Shown here: positions 35,701-46,527 of the stretch, piece by piece
Position numbering within the stretch: position 1 is the stretch's first letter
Layout of the letters: each line of letters opens with the position of its first letter
Source of the DNA: Eudorina sp. 2006-703-Eu-15
Lineage: Eukaryota > Chlorophyta > Chlorophyceae > Chlamydomonadales > Volvocaceae
Length of the DNA stretch: 64,000 nucleotides
NCBI GenBank assembly: GCA_003117195.1
Contig: BDSI01000028.1
Span: forward strand, 467,001-531,000
Direction of reading: 5' to 3'
Notes under the pieces: model-generated
Told to the model about the DNA's origin: nothing
The model's input: the letters and a program-made list of their open reading frames with translations, nothing else
Database searches by the model: none
Position numbers and translations under genes: made by a program

Positions 35701-38700
35701 GGGTATTGGAAGGGAGGGTACAGGAAATTGGTAGACATATTGGCAACTGCGGGTGGGTATTGGAAGGGAGGGGGCACAGGAGCGCGGAGCAGGCGCAGCG
35801 TGCCCTGGATGGTGCGGCTGGGCTCGGCAACAGGTGCAGGGCCCTAAATCCAAGGCCAACGTTTCCTGCGCAGGATCATTACTCCTTCAGACGCCCAGAA
35901 TGCGGCATTCTGGAACACCGGTCCGCAACCCTAGAGCTTTCGTTACGTCACTCATGGATGCAAGGCCTCCCACGTGGGGTGGGGTCGTGGGGGTTGTAGG
36001 AAAACTGGTAGACATATTCATCGGGGTTGGAGTGGGGGCCTCTTGAAGTGACGTTGGGGATGGCCACAAATGCACCGGAATACGATACCGTAACCTCCCG
36101 CCTGCAGCCGCGGCGCTCCTCGACCACCGCACCGGCCCCCACGGCCGTACCTCCCTGAACAGCGGCCGCACGCCGCCCGTCGGTGACCGCTCCCGCTGCG
36201 CCAGCTCCGCAGCAGCCGCGCCGATGAACCTCAGCCCCTTCTCCGCCACATCCGCCGGCCGGCCCAGGCGCAGCAGCAGCCGCGACTGCGAGGCGAACAA
36301 GTACTGCCGGAACCTGCCGGCAGCAGCGGCGACCACGGCGAACCGGCAGGGGCGGGGTGTACGAAGCGCAGCTGCGCGAGGGGTACGAGGGTACCGTGCG
36401 GCGGGACAACTAGGACCCAATGAATCCGCATCGGCATGGACGACGCCTGGTGGCGTCTCAGCCGGCGCCCGGCGCGGGCGCAGGCCCCTTCTCCCACCCG
36501 TCGGATCCCTTACAACAACTTTCTATATCCTCCTCACTCAATCAACATGGCCACACTCACTTGAGCGGTATGCCCACACACACACATTCACCTCACACGC
36601 CCGGCCCCACACGCCCGGCCCCACACGCCCGGCCCCACACGCCCGGCCCCACACGCCCGGCCCCACACGCCCGGCCCCACACGCCCAGGCCCACACGCCC
36701 TGTCCCACATCCCCAGCTACCCGGCGGCCCACCTGAACTCCTGCACTGCGGCCCGCTTGAGCACCGACCGCCGGGTGACCCGCCAGGAGGCGCTCGTCAG
36801 CGTCGCCACCTCGGCGCCCGGCCCGCTGGCACCTGCGGCCCCGGCATCCCCACCGAGGCGGGATGTCAACGCGCACGCGGACGCGGGCGCGGAAGGGAGC
36901 GCGTGGGTGTGGGCCGCGATCTGGGCCCACTCCTACTCAACATCGCGGGGTATTCAAGCGCTTGGGGGCGGAGGAAGGAGACACAGAAGCTGGAGCCCCG
37001 TGTGGAGGTGTGGAGGTGTGAAGGGCTTCGCGACTAGCGGCCAGATCAAGCCCTGTGGTGCAGCGGAGGATGCTAGGTGCCCCCGGGGCTTGGGTTCCAA
37101 AGCCTGCCCGGGTAGCGGCCTGCAGGGTGGGTGCTGTAGGGCGCAGAGAGGTACGAACGGTTCCGTCCACAGCCCCAGGAGCCCCCGAGGAGCCAGCCCC
37201 CGAGGAGCCCCCCAGGAGCCGACAGGCATGTCCGGGGACGAAATTCGGGTGGCCCCGCCGCGGCTGCAGCGCGCCCGCATCCGCGTCCCTCAAACAACGC
37301 CCCCTGGGCGCTTCGCATCGCCGCCACAGCCATAACCCACCGAATGCGTCGTCTTGGGACATGGGCCCGGCACCGCTGGGGTCCGCTGCGCCCGGCTGTC
37401 CCTGCGCTTGCTGTTGCTGCTGCTGTTGCTGCTGCCGGTCCAGGGTCTCCTGGTATGCGGCCTCCAACTCCACATACCTGCCAGCCGACAAGGGTCACGA
37501 CGGACCACGTCCTCACATAGCGCGCGGAGCCATACATCCCGATCCAAGGCCCACATGCAATGGCACACCCCAGCCATCCCACAGCTTTCCAAGCAGGCGG
37601 CCGCCTTCCCCGCAGCGCCGGCCCGCCCCCTTTCCCCCCCCCCTTCGCCCCCTTCACGTCTTCATCGGATATCTGCTCTGGCAGCAGCGCAAAAAGTAGA
37701 GGATATCTACCAATTTCCTGTACCCCCCTGCGCCCCCCTTCAGGCCGCTCACTCCTTGTACGCGTCCAGGTGCAGGCCACAGCCCTCCAGCAGCAGCGCC
37801 AATGAGTCCTTCACCAGGTAGAGGGAGGCGAAGGACCAGTTGGGGTCGCGGCGCTCGTTGGCCAGCCGCTGGACCTGAGGACCTCGCCAAAGGCGGCAAC
37901 AGTGAGGGCGGCGGCGGAGGGGGGGTGAGGCAGAGGAGCCACGTCCGTCCAGCTCAGCGGCGGCTGAGGGCCGGGATGCGGGACGGGGTGTCTAGTCCAG
38001 TTGAACCCATCCCCTATCAGTTGCAAACACCAGCTGCAGACCCCAGCCGCCGACCCCAGCCGCGGGGCCCCCCGGCCCTGTCCCCCGCCCCACCTCCGCC
38101 ATGTAGGCCGCCTGTCGGGACTCGAAGCTGTTCCGCACACACTCCCTCAGGCAGGCCTCCAGGTCGTCCAGGCCCAGGATGGAGCTCTGCAGGAAGCCGT
38201 GGGGCAGGCCCGGCACGGCCGTGACAGTCCCCCCGCCGCCGCCGCCGCCGCCGCCGGGGCCCCGCGTCGTCGGCGCCCAGCTGGCGCCCGCGCCGCCGGG
38301 ACCCGCCGCCGCCACCGCGGCCACCGCGGCAGCCGAGTAGCCCTTCGGCGGGTCGATCCGGATGACCCGCGTGCGGCCACGCGGCGAGAAATCGTCCTTC
38401 AGCTTGTCGTACACCTGCGCCGTACCGTACGGAATCGTACAGGGACTAGGGATGAGGACTCCTGCCTGGGCGGCACCCACAGCGACCACACCCGCCCGGC
38501 GGCACCGAACCCGCTCCGACCCAAGTTTTCCTGACACCGTTTTAATGCCGCGGCCTGGTCTCAGCAGACAGATGTGTGTCAGGGAAAAGGAAATGCCGCG
38601 GTCGGCTTCCAGCGGGGCGTTCCTCGTCCTCCACATTACGTCGTCATCACCCCTCCTCTCATCCTGCCATTCACCCACCGCGTCCCCTAGGGAGCCGCCC

Positions 38701-41030
38701 GCCCCCCCGCCGCCGCCCCCAAAGGCGCGCGCGTGCCCACCTTCTTCGCCCCCTTGTCCCCCAGGTCCGTCTCAGAGGGCCGCACGTACACGATCAGCCA
38801 CTCCGCGCCCAGCACCCCCGGCGGCGTCGCCGGAGCGGCGCTGCTGCCGCCGAGCAGCGCGCCCATGCCGCTGGGCGCCGGCGGCGGCGACGCCGCGGTC
38901 GCCGGCGGGCCGCCCCAGTCGTGCTCTAGATCCGCAATGGCCCGCTTCAGCGCGGGCTTGACCACGTTGCGGTAGTCGGCGGTGTCCACGGTGGAGACCT
39001 GGAGGGCCGCGGCCGCAGCTGTTTGAGTTCGGAGTTCAGGGCTTCAGCCGATGGGACAGGCCCACTGGTGACACCGCCGACACCCGGACAGGGCTGGGCG
39101 TCCTGGTACGGTACTCTGCGCCGTCACCACGGAAGCGTCCTGCTATCTGAAGGCGGAGGGAATGGCCCAAGGCGGAGACAGCCAAGAGGCCTGCTGCAGG
39201 GAGGCCTGCCACCCCAGCCTCCTCTCCCCGCACCAACAAGCTGTCCCCTCGCGCACCGCCTCCCCTGCCCCTGCCCCCGACCAGCCGCCCGACCGGCGAC
39301 ATCACGACCCAGACGACCCAGACGACCCAGACCAGAACCCCACAACACCCCCGACAATACCGTCGATCGGTATCGCCCACCCAACCACCCACTCGCCCGG
39401 GTTGGTTCGGGGTCGAATCCGTTTGTGTCTGTGTCCTGAGAAAGATCCCCGCCCGCCCGCCCTCTGTCCGCTGCTCCTCCGCCCGCGCTCACCAGCAGCA
39501 GGTGCGCGTACGGGTGGCGGAACCACACGACGGGGCTGTTCGCGAAGGGGCGCAGCCGCTGCAGCCGCTTGTCACCACTGGCCACGAAGCTGAGGGCGCG
39601 TCCCAGGGAAGGGGACGAGGATGGGGGGGCAGGGCGGCCGAGGGGGTGGAGGTGGTTTGGGTGTGGAGCGCAGATCCACCGGCACAGGCAGGCAGACAGG
39701 TAGACAGACAGATCAGCCTAGAGACCCTAAGCGCGTGATCGGAAGCTCGGACAGGGAAGAGAGTCATGGGGCACCTGTACCGGCAGCTGCATTGGCACTT
39801 TGGCACCGGCGACACAGCCGGGACCTGGGTCCCCGGATGCTGATGAGCTGGTGTTCATGGAGGTGGAATGGAAGACCAGCTTATTGAGATGGAATGGAAT
39901 GGAAGAACAACGGGGCAACGCAGCCGGAGCGTGTGTTGAGCGAGGAACCGGCGCGTGCATGCATGTGTGCAGGTCTGCATGCGTGTTTTGCCACGTTGCG
40001 ACAGTGGCCAGGGGCTGTGGACCCAGCCCCAACCGGCACAACCGCCGGTAACCCTTCAACCCAGCTGCAGAATAGGACGGATGTGAGGGCCCACTATTAT
40101 CATCCTGATCCAACTGTGTGACTATGTGTAGGCATTTTTTTGTTGCCCCTTTAACAGTCTGCGCTACGTTGAACTCCTGGCATCTCCCAGCGGACAACCG
40201 CCGCCAGTGGCCAGTGTACGGCACCGTACCGTACTTACTGGAGCGACAGGCGGTCAACTGTCACTGCCCGCCCCAGCTTGTTGTGGAGCAGCAGATTGTG
40301 CAGCGTGGCTCGGGACTCCAGGAGCTGGCGTTGGGAGACAAGGCAGGGCAGAGCAGGGGAGGGGAGGGGAGGCGAGGGAAAGGTCGGGGACGGGTGGGGC
40401 GAGGTCCGCTTTGGGCGTGTCGAGGACAGGGCAGTCGCAGCTGGCGCAGAGCACGTGGGCTCCAGGGGTGGGGGCTTAGAAGGGAAGGTAAGGGGCCGGG
40501 ACTGACTCCTTCGCCGGGCTCCTTCGCCGAAGAGGTCGCCCGCCGAAGAGGTGCACCGCACTGCTGACCGACATTGCTGACCGACACCCCGAGCCGTCAC
40601 CGAGGAATGGAGAGGCCGGCAAAAGCATCCACAGGAGGCGGGCCAGGATCTGAAGTACGGTAGAAGGTGCTGCAGGGACCGTCGGCCCCCGTTTGCTTGT
40701 TCGCATGATGGAGCACGTCGCAGCCCCCATCTCAGATCGCAGTGTCCGTATCATCGGCGATGGGGCTGAGGGAGCTGCAGGTGGTCGAGCGCCGGTCTGA
40801 CAGGGCGATAGAGGACTCCCGGAGAAACGGCTGCACGTGTCGAATGAGTGGCAGAGCTGTGCGCCGGTTCGGAACCCAGAACCTGTGGCGGAGCTCGGGA
40901 CCCGCAGCGCGCAAGGGTTGGAGCTGACCCGTTCCCCGCTCACGTCTCGGGTGGAGGCCCATAGTCCGGGTGTTCCGAGGTCGTCCACCGAGACCAAGAA
41001 GAGTCCGCCATATTCATCCTCCTGGTCCAT
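18190..41030 (-). CDS. TRAPPC10: TRAPP II complex subunit TRAPPC10/TRS130 (plant CLUB homologue), greatly enlarged
   Basis: This is a tethering subunit of the TRAPP II complex, which acts in Golgi/post-Golgi traffic and in plant cell-plate formation. Twenty-nine exons with matching phases are proposed: 41030-40944, 40324-40239, 39589-39493, 38998-38741, 38414-38094, 37874-37753, 37477-37341, 36832-36733, 36313-36151, 35676-35514, 34695-34437, 33744-33714, 33287-33057, 32741-32573, 31985-31441, 30862-30773, 30108-29848, 29515-29373, 29023-28937, 28566-28398, 27853-26422, 26158-25896, 25431-24984, 24222-23930, 23417-22710, 22310-22179, 20557-20420, 20055-19800 and 19340-18190. They total 2,779 residues, about twice the land-plant length. 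N-terminal blocks match TRS130 in order: RPFANSPVVWFRHPYAHLL, AKKVYDKLKDDFS, WSFASLYLVKDSLALLLE, EYVELEAAYQETL and RQYLFASQSRLLLRLGRP. C-terminal beta-domains follow: LTRLTFRVAPARPGLYFA, ELEVVVEGLDGALWRSHAT, ADVAVYEVLEATDG, ending EYVLVS. The extra length is Ala/Gly/Gln/His runs in exons 15, 21, 25 and 29. Exons 12 and 16 are the least certain. Confidence 0.87.
20712..20832 (+). repeat. CTG/CAG trinucleotide run in TRAPPC10 intron 26
   Basis: About 40 trinucleotides, pure TGC/CTG for the first two thirds, then interrupted by TTC. On the transcribed strand it reads CAG. It is placed in an intron because the next exon joins in phase at 20557. Confidence 0.8.
20946..21234 (+). repeat. 26-bp minisatellite with 104-bp higher-order period
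   Basis: Eleven copies of GTGCAGGTGGCTAGTGCAGC plus six bases, 26 bp each, lie in TRAPPC10 intron 26. A variable triplet runs AGT, AGT, AGT, CCT, ACC, CCT, AGT, CCT, ACC, CCT, AGT, so a four-unit block is duplicated. Confidence 0.9.
24411..24440 (-). repeat. Intronic TATGTCTACCAATTTCC-type motif, TRAPPC10 intron 23
   Basis: On the gene strand it reads ATATGTCTACCAGTTTCCC, followed by ATAACCCCC. It lies in sense, about 190 bases before the exon 24 acceptor. Confidence 0.65.
29062..29186 (+). repeat. 7-bp CCCACGA array
   Basis: About 17 near-perfect heptamers, two of them CCCATTA, lie in TRAPPC10 intron 18, just upstream of exon 19. Confidence 0.85.
30363..30559. repeat. Perfect 89-bp inverted repeat with 19-nt loop
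   Basis: The arms at 30363-30451 and 30471-30559 are exact reverse complements, starting TTGACCG and ending CGGTCAA. The spacer 30452-30470 begins CCTAAAATGG. It lies in TRAPPC10 intron 16, so the primary transcript could fold into a long hairpin. A foldback/MITE element or a small-RNA precursor are the main readings. No target-site duplication is obvious. Confidence 0.9.
30666..30712 (+). repeat. CCCA tetranucleotide run
   Basis: About ten CCCA/CCAC units lie in TRAPPC10 intron 16, immediately before exon 16 in plus coordinates. A second run is at 30940-30963. Confidence 0.75.
32073..32126 (+). repeat. Interstitial telomere-type (TTTAGGG)n
   Basis: Seven or so exact tandem TTTAGGG heptamers lie in TRAPPC10 intron 14. 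This is the plant/Volvox telomere unit, not the TTTTAGGG unit reported for Chlamydomonas reinhardtii. Confidence 0.92.
32252..32300 (+). repeat. GTTACAAGGT dispersed element, diverged copy F
   Basis: CCGTTACATGGTAGACCCG followed by a TCCCGACTGGGT core aligns with the copies at 43.8 and 44.8 kb. It lies in TRAPPC10 intron 14. Confidence 0.55.
33930..34020 (+). repeat. Shared intronic element, copy 1
   Basis: About 90 bases are clearly similar to the reverse complement of 60944-61040. Both copies are in sense with their host introns (TRAPPC10 intron 11 here). The plus strand reads KPITADVVTHDAGEALT. Confidence 0.7.
35719..35741 (-). repeat. Intronic TATGTCTACCAATTTCC motif, TRAPPC10 intron 9 copy 2
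   Basis: The gene strand reads ATATGTCTACCAATTTCCTG. It starts about 65 bases and ends about 42 bases before the exon 10 acceptor. Confidence 0.75.
35991..36018 (-). repeat. Intronic TATGTCTACCAATTTCC motif, TRAPPC10 intron 9 copy 1
   Basis: The gene strand reads ATATGTCTACCAGTTTTCC, then TACAACCCCC. Two copies therefore occupy one intron. Confidence 0.7.
36594..36710 (+). repeat. 14-bp CACACGCCCGGCCC minisatellite
   Basis: About eight tandem copies lie in TRAPPC10 intron 8, directly beside the exon 8 donor region. Confidence 0.88.
37702..37727 (+). repeat. Intronic TATCTACCAATTTCC motif, antisense copy in TRAPPC10 intron 6
   Basis: The plus strand reads GATATCTACCAATTTCCTGT followed by ACCCC. 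It is the only copy opposite to its host gene. Confidence 0.7.
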
Positions 41031-41443
41031 AGTTGCCGATGTCGCGCGGCCAGCGAAGGCCCCTAGGTAGTGTACTTCAACGGGCGATCACCCGTAAGCT
41101 TTATCTCTTACACTTCATTTTCATATTGATCTTCCTATGTCATGCAGGCACCAACAGGTCTCTGTAGGAAAGAGGCAGGCCTGATATGGCGCGTTCAACG
41201 CCTATAACGCTACGGTCTGAAATGTAGCCTGCCGCAAACCTTCGATCCACACAGAGCCTGACAAGCATGCACGAAAGCTGCCGCGCAAGGACTGCTTACT
41301 CGCCGTTGTGTTCGTACCAACCGGAAACGAGCTGGCTGGCTGTAACTGTAAGGGTCCAGTAGGCCGATTGACAACACACTGTGGTGTGGTATGCAGTTGA
41401 GGTATTCCAATGTTTTCTTTGCGTTGAGAAGAGCATTTAGGCC
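41031..41443. promoter_or_regulatory. Bidirectional upstream region, TRAPPC10 / BUD13
   Basis: Only 413 bases separate the two divergent start codons. The segment is AT-richer than flanking DNA, with a T-rich block near 41101-41140. Specific sites could not be assigned. Confidence 0.6.
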
Positions 41444-44400
41444 ATGTCCTTTTCGATTCGTCCAACGATATCAACTGCTCGGGCAAGCAAAGACGAAAAT
41501 TTATTTGCGGGGAAGTCGACACTCCGCGCGGAAGAAAAGAAAGCAGCTGGTAGTGGACCACAAAACGCTGCTCTTCAGTCATACTTGGCCAAAAATTACG
41601 GCGTTGGAGACACTGGAAAAGACGGCACGGAACATGTCAAGCGCAAAAAGAAGAAAAAAACGGCAGCGGACACGGGCGCTATCCGCATCGTAGATCAGGA
41701 CGCGTCGGGGTTCAACGTCATCGATCCTACTGGACGTGGCACACTTACGGGGAAGCGGGCGAAGGAGGGCGATGACGAGGATGAAGATGACGGTAAGTGC
41801 CGCTCCTTAGTACCCGATACTGCACCCCTTGGCCCCCTTGGGCCCCCCGGGCACTAAGGCGAGCTCTCACGACCCCGTGCAGATGCCCCAATTATTGCCA
41901 ACCCGGAGGAGGCGGCGGCGCTGATGCGGCAGGTTGAGCAGGTAGATATTTTTGCGGCTGCGAACGATGTGGCCGAGTTGTTGTTTGCTGCAGGTGATGG
42001 CAGTTGGCGACCCGAAACTCTGCAACGGCATCTGGCAGGCAGCATGACTCAAGCCGCTTTCTCTCTCCCCCGTCGCCTATCCGACAGGTTAAGCGCGGCG
42101 CCGGCTGGGTGCCCGCAGCAGCGACAGACGCAAAACCAGGGCCTCCGGGACCCCGAGGACGTCGCGGCAGCCCGGATGCATCGCCACCGCGGCGGCGCCC
42201 GCGGCATGACAGCCCGGATGCCTCGCCGCCACGACGCGGAACAGCACAGGACGCGTCGCCGCCTCGGCGACGGCAAAGACACGACAGCCCGGATGCATCG
42301 CCGCCACGGCGTGGGGGCATGGAAAAGGACGCATCCCCGCCCAGGCGACGTCGGCGACACGACAGTCCGGACGCATCGCCGCCACGGCGTGGGGCGGTAC
42401 AGGACGCAACACCGCCTCGGCGGAAGCAAAGGGACGGCAGCCCGGACGCATCGCCACCACGACGTGGGACCATGCAAAAGAACGCGTCACCTCCGCGGCG
42501 GCTGCAACGGCATGACAGCCCGGATGCGTCGCCGCCACGGCGGGGCGTAGCGCAAGACGCGTCGCCGCCACGGAGGCGACAACGGCACGACAGCCCAGAA
42601 GCCGCGCAACCGCGTCGTGGGGTCATGCAGGTGGACGCCTCGCCGCCGCGGCGACGAACCCGGCACGACAGCCCGGACGCAGGACCACCGCGACGGGCTG
42701 CCGGCGGCGGCGGCGGTGGTGGTGGTGGTGGTGGTGCCCACGAAGACGCCTCTCCACCGCGGCGGCGCCCACGGCATGACAGCCCGGATGCGTCGCCGCC
42801 GCGCAAGGGGCCGGCGGCGGTGCGCACCGGCGGCGGGGCCGGACCCGCGAGTCGGCCGGCGGAGGGACCGCCCGCGCGGATGGGCGATGGCACCGCTGCG
42901 GGTCTGGTCAATGCGGAGCAGTTGGCGGCGGACATCAGGAGGCAGCGGGAGCAGGCGGAGGAGCGGCGGTAAGAGTCGGGGGCGGCCGGCCGAGATGCAG
43001 CCCATCAATCGTACCCATGGACCCGGGGACCTTCGCAGCCCTTGGGAGGGGTACCGAGCGTAGTGGGGAACGGGTCCCCAGACGTGCGCGTCAGGGCCGC
43101 GCCGGCGATCGTGGTATGACCAGGTGCTATGTACGCAACCTATCGCCTCGGGTTCGGCAGCGATGGATAGCCCTCCGTCCGAAAATTAGCCAGGGCTGCC
43201 ACTGTAGGGTACTGGTACAGGCAGGGTACTGGTACGGGTACGGGTACTGGCCTGGAGCAGAGCGATGGGAGGGTTAAGCAAGTAGATTTCCAACAGTTGC
43301 TGCGGAAGATCTCTTTTGGACGTCTTTTGGACCTCACGTATGGACCTCACGTATTACCCGTCATACACGCTTGAAAAGGAAGTGTACTTGCAGGCTACGG
43401 GCACCCAAGTGTGGCTCGATAACCGCTGTCCGACAAGCCCCATGCGCCCCAGTTTGTGTCAGTCCCCACCCATGCTGTGTGTGTCGCATGCGCGCTCGGC
43501 TGTGCGCAGGCGCAACGCGGAGGGCAAGGGCGCGCAGACCATTTACCGTGACAAGGCGACGGGGCGGGTGATGACGGCGGAGGAGGCGCGGAAGGCCAAG
43601 GTAGGAAGGGGAATGGGGAGATGATTTGCTGCACGGAGGTGCCTGTTCGTGTCGGCGCCTGTTACGGCGACGGGGTCCGACCCACAACATAACGTCGACT
43701 GCTGACGACGCTGGCATCGCCCAGTATCCCTGTTCAGCTCTTCCGTCCCACCCTTTAGACGGCCCGCCCTGAGCAACCCCACCTTGAGCAGCTGCTCTGT
43801 CAGTAAGTACCCGGTACAAGGTGGACCCGAGTCCCGACCGGGTGTCCCAACGGGCCAAATGCTCGTAGGCGCCTCATCTCATCAACCCCTACCAAGGACC
43901 GCGCACCCATCCTCCAGTGTGCTCCTGCTATACCTGTTACGCTAGACAACGACACCTGTAGGTCTTGTTCGGCGCTGGTGGCGCGCGTGACTTGATGATG
44001 GTGTTAATCCACATGCCATGTCCTACCTTCGCTCCTCCCTGTGCGATATGTCCCTCACCACACCGCTGCGTGTACATGCGGCCTCCTCGTTGTGGATTTC
44101 CTCTGGTTTGGTATAATCCCCTCCTCCCCGCCTCCCAATTTAGTTTTATACCCTATATAATATACCCTCCTATACCCTCTTTCCCTACGCCAGGAGGACG
44201 AGCGCGCTGCCCGCAAGAAGCCCAGCATCTACGACGAGGACCAGACGCTGGAGTGGCGGGGCGGCCTGGCGCAGAAGCGGGAGGCGGAGGAGCGGGTGCG
44301 GGAGAGGGTGGAGGAGGCCAGCAAGCCCTTCGCCCGGACAGACGTCGACGACCGCCACGACGCGGCGCTGCGGGACCGGGTGCGGTTCGGCGACCCCTTC

Positions 44401-45306
44401 GCGCACCTGGCGCGTCGCAAACAGGCTGCTGCGGGCGAGGCCGCCGCGCCGCTGACCGAGCGGTACAACGCCGAGAACCTGTCCAAGTCAGGTGCGTGCG
44501 TGGTGACAGGCGGTGGCACGGGGCGGGCAACCCGTTTCGTCGAACCCAGCGGTGGGCGTACGGTATACAGGGATTACAACCTCAACTCCCTCGCTTAAAT
44601 CTTGCACCTGTCTGATACTGACGGCCCTTCTTGAGGGGCCTTTTCGCTCCGCGGCTTAGGGCCCGGGCACCGACGAGCACGCGCGGGGCAGGCCTCAACG
44701 GTGACATGCGATGTTCGCCGCGAATCTGCCCCCTGTGAACGACGTGTGGCCTGACTCTCCCTTCATGCATGAAATCGTTACAAGGTGGACCCGAGTCCCG
44801 ACCGGGTGTTCCAACGGGCCCTTTACCTTCCGGAGCACCCTCGCCTCGGTCTGCTTTGTCTCGCCCTGCGCAGGCTTCAAGGTGCCGCAGGAGGTGCCGC
44901 CGCACAGCTGGCTGAAGCGCGGCGTGTCGGCGCCCGCCAACCGCTACAACATCCGGCCGGGGCGACACTGGGACGGGGTCAACCGCAGCAACGGCTTCGA
45001 GGAGCAGCTGTTCAGGTGGGTTCAGGGAGCCGGCCTGATGGGGCCCCTCAGGAACGCACCGCGAGCGAGAATCGGTGCGCGAGCAATTCAACGTTTGCGG
45101 GTTATTTGTGCTATTGTGTTGGACATGGCGGGTTCACGGCAGTCTGCACCTGCCGCGTCAGCCCCCCCTGGATCCTCGTGACCTGCTGCCCCACGTGTCC
45201 CCGCGTGTTTCGCGGCGCACCGCTCCCCCCTTCCCACCGCAGGCATCAGAACGCTCGGGCAGCCCAGGAGCTGGAGGCGCGGTTATGGAGCATGGGCGAC
45301 ATGTAG
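41444..45306 (+). CDS. BUD13: Pre-mRNA splicing factor BUD13 (RES complex)
   Basis: BUD13 is the core subunit of the spliceosomal retention-and-splicing (RES) complex, binding Snu17/RBMX2 and Pml1. Exons are 41444-41792, 41883-41941, 42088-42968, 43510-43600, 44194-44491, 44874-45015 and 45243-45306 (627 residues, phases consistent). The N-terminus carries SLRAEEKKAAG-type basic sequence, KRKKKKK and IRIVDQDASGF. Exon 3 is an Arg/Ser/Pro repeat of RHDSPDASPPRR units, as in animal BUD13. The conserved C-terminal domain holds GAQTIYRDKATGRVMTAEEA and the signature NRYNIRPGRHWDGVNRSNGF, ending LWSMGDM. Intron 2 could alternatively begin nine bases earlier. The dispersed GTTACAAGGT element sits in introns 4 and 5. 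Confidence 0.95.
42150..42815 (+). repeat. Coding minisatellite of BUD13 exon 3
   Basis: About eight composite units of roughly 25 residues pair SPDASPPRRG with a second xxDASPPRRR half. A poly-Gly insertion breaks the last units. The composition keeps several other frames open on both strands over the same DNA. Confidence 0.85.
43812..43899 (+). repeat. GTTACAAGGT dispersed element, copy B
   Basis: It runs from GGTACAAGGTGGACCCGAG through GGGCCAAATGCTCGTAGG to CATCTCATCAACCCC, in BUD13 intron 4. The tail matches copy D. Confidence 0.8.
44776..44821 (+). repeat. GTTACAAGGT dispersed element, copy C (head only)
   Basis: CGTTACAAGGTGGACCCGAG then TCCCGACCGGGTGTTCCAAC is nearly identical to copy B. 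It lies in BUD13 intron 5 and stops before the tail. Confidence 0.8.
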
Positions 45307-45474
45307 GGGCTCGGCCGGGTTCGCCGGGCTGGCTCCTCCTCCTGCCGTGTTCCATGCCCCCTGTGGGTTCGCTCTTCAAGACGTGCCCCACATGCGCACA
45401 AGATGCGAAATTCATGGGCCGGGGTGCTGTTGGTGGGGTGTCGTTGGAGCAAGACTGCACGTACAATCTCGGCC

Positions 45475-45479
45475 TGTAA
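45475..45479 (+). terminator. Candidate poly(A) signal TGTAA of BUD13
   Basis: TGTAA lies about 170 bases after the BUD13 stop codon. TGTAA is the usual polyadenylation signal in volvocine algae. Confidence 0.6.
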
Positions 45480-46242
45480 CGGGTGAAGAGTGCGTCCGCT
45501 TCTGCTCGATATCGGATGGGTCATTGCAAAATCCACTCGCCGACGCACCTGACAGATGTCTTGCTGCACGAGGGTGTCCCAGGTTGGTGAGCAGTATGGC
45601 ATCGCCAGCGTTGTGGGTTGGGCGTGAGCCAAGTGTGTGTGGTGTGGTGTGGTGGTCTCTTCACCCCTCCGGTTGCCGTTTTACCGCAAGTGCTTCATTC
45701 TGCCATGAAAGGCAGACGACGCCTTACACCCTCACGCACCCGCACTGCTGCCGAGGATGTGGCAGTGGCTGTTTCGTCGACACTCGGACGGAGGCCCCCA
45801 GACATGTCGCTGGTGCCCATCTGGGTGCCGTACCGGCACCAGTTCGGGGCGCCGGGACGCTGCCCCGTCTCCAAGTCAAGCCGGTAGATTGCATCCGGGG
45901 AGCTCCAGGTTGGAGGCATTCAACTGTCCGCGACCTGCGCACCACATCCTACCCCTAAGCCACAGCACACGAACTTGCGGACCCGCGCGGGATGCCGTAC
46001 ACCAGCATGTTGTTCGGTGCACTGGTGGAGCCTGTCTGGGTGCGCCACGGTGGCGCGGAGTCGTTTTGTAATGTGTGGTGAGGAGGCGAAGCTGCGCGGG
46101 GTCCGCTATAACATCCTTGATAAAAAAAGAAGCTGCAGGCATTCACCTACCCACAACCAGCGCACCGCGCACCACACCCTACCCAGCCTACCCCTACGCC
46201 ACAGCACGACTATCTTATCTACCCATGGTTATCGCACACAAC

Positions 46243-46262
46243 CACCTTGTAACGGTTACACA
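46243..46262 (-). repeat. GTTACAAGGT dispersed element, fragment E
   Basis: The minus strand reads TGTAACCGTTACAAGG, identical to the head of copy D. Confidence 0.5.
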
Positions 46263-46527
46263 CACGCTTACTACATACACAAAAAAACTGCTTAATGGGC
46301 TCGGGTAGGGGCCGTTCTAGGGCCTTCGGGCATTTCCGGGCTTAGCTAAGCCCTTTGCATGTCACGCACTCCTGCTCTGCCGTCGAACGCACTTCGTTGG
46401 CACACCCGCGCGCTGTCCTCCGCAAGACCAACAGAAGCTCTCAGGTCTTGAGCGCCTTCTAACCCGTATCACTACCAAAAAGCTTGCGCGGGCGTGCGCT
46501 GCCGATATCACCGAAACGCCGAGGACC

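Noticed and set aside
42150..42815. CRISPR-like alternation of repeats and spacers
   Set aside because: Unit spacing is coding, the spacers are themselves repeats, and the locus is a eukaryotic exon with no cas genes.
41892..42935. 347-codon open frame on the minus strand
   Set aside because: It is the shadow of the BUD13 coding minisatellite, and its Arg/Gly/Ala repeats mirror the SPDASPPRR units.
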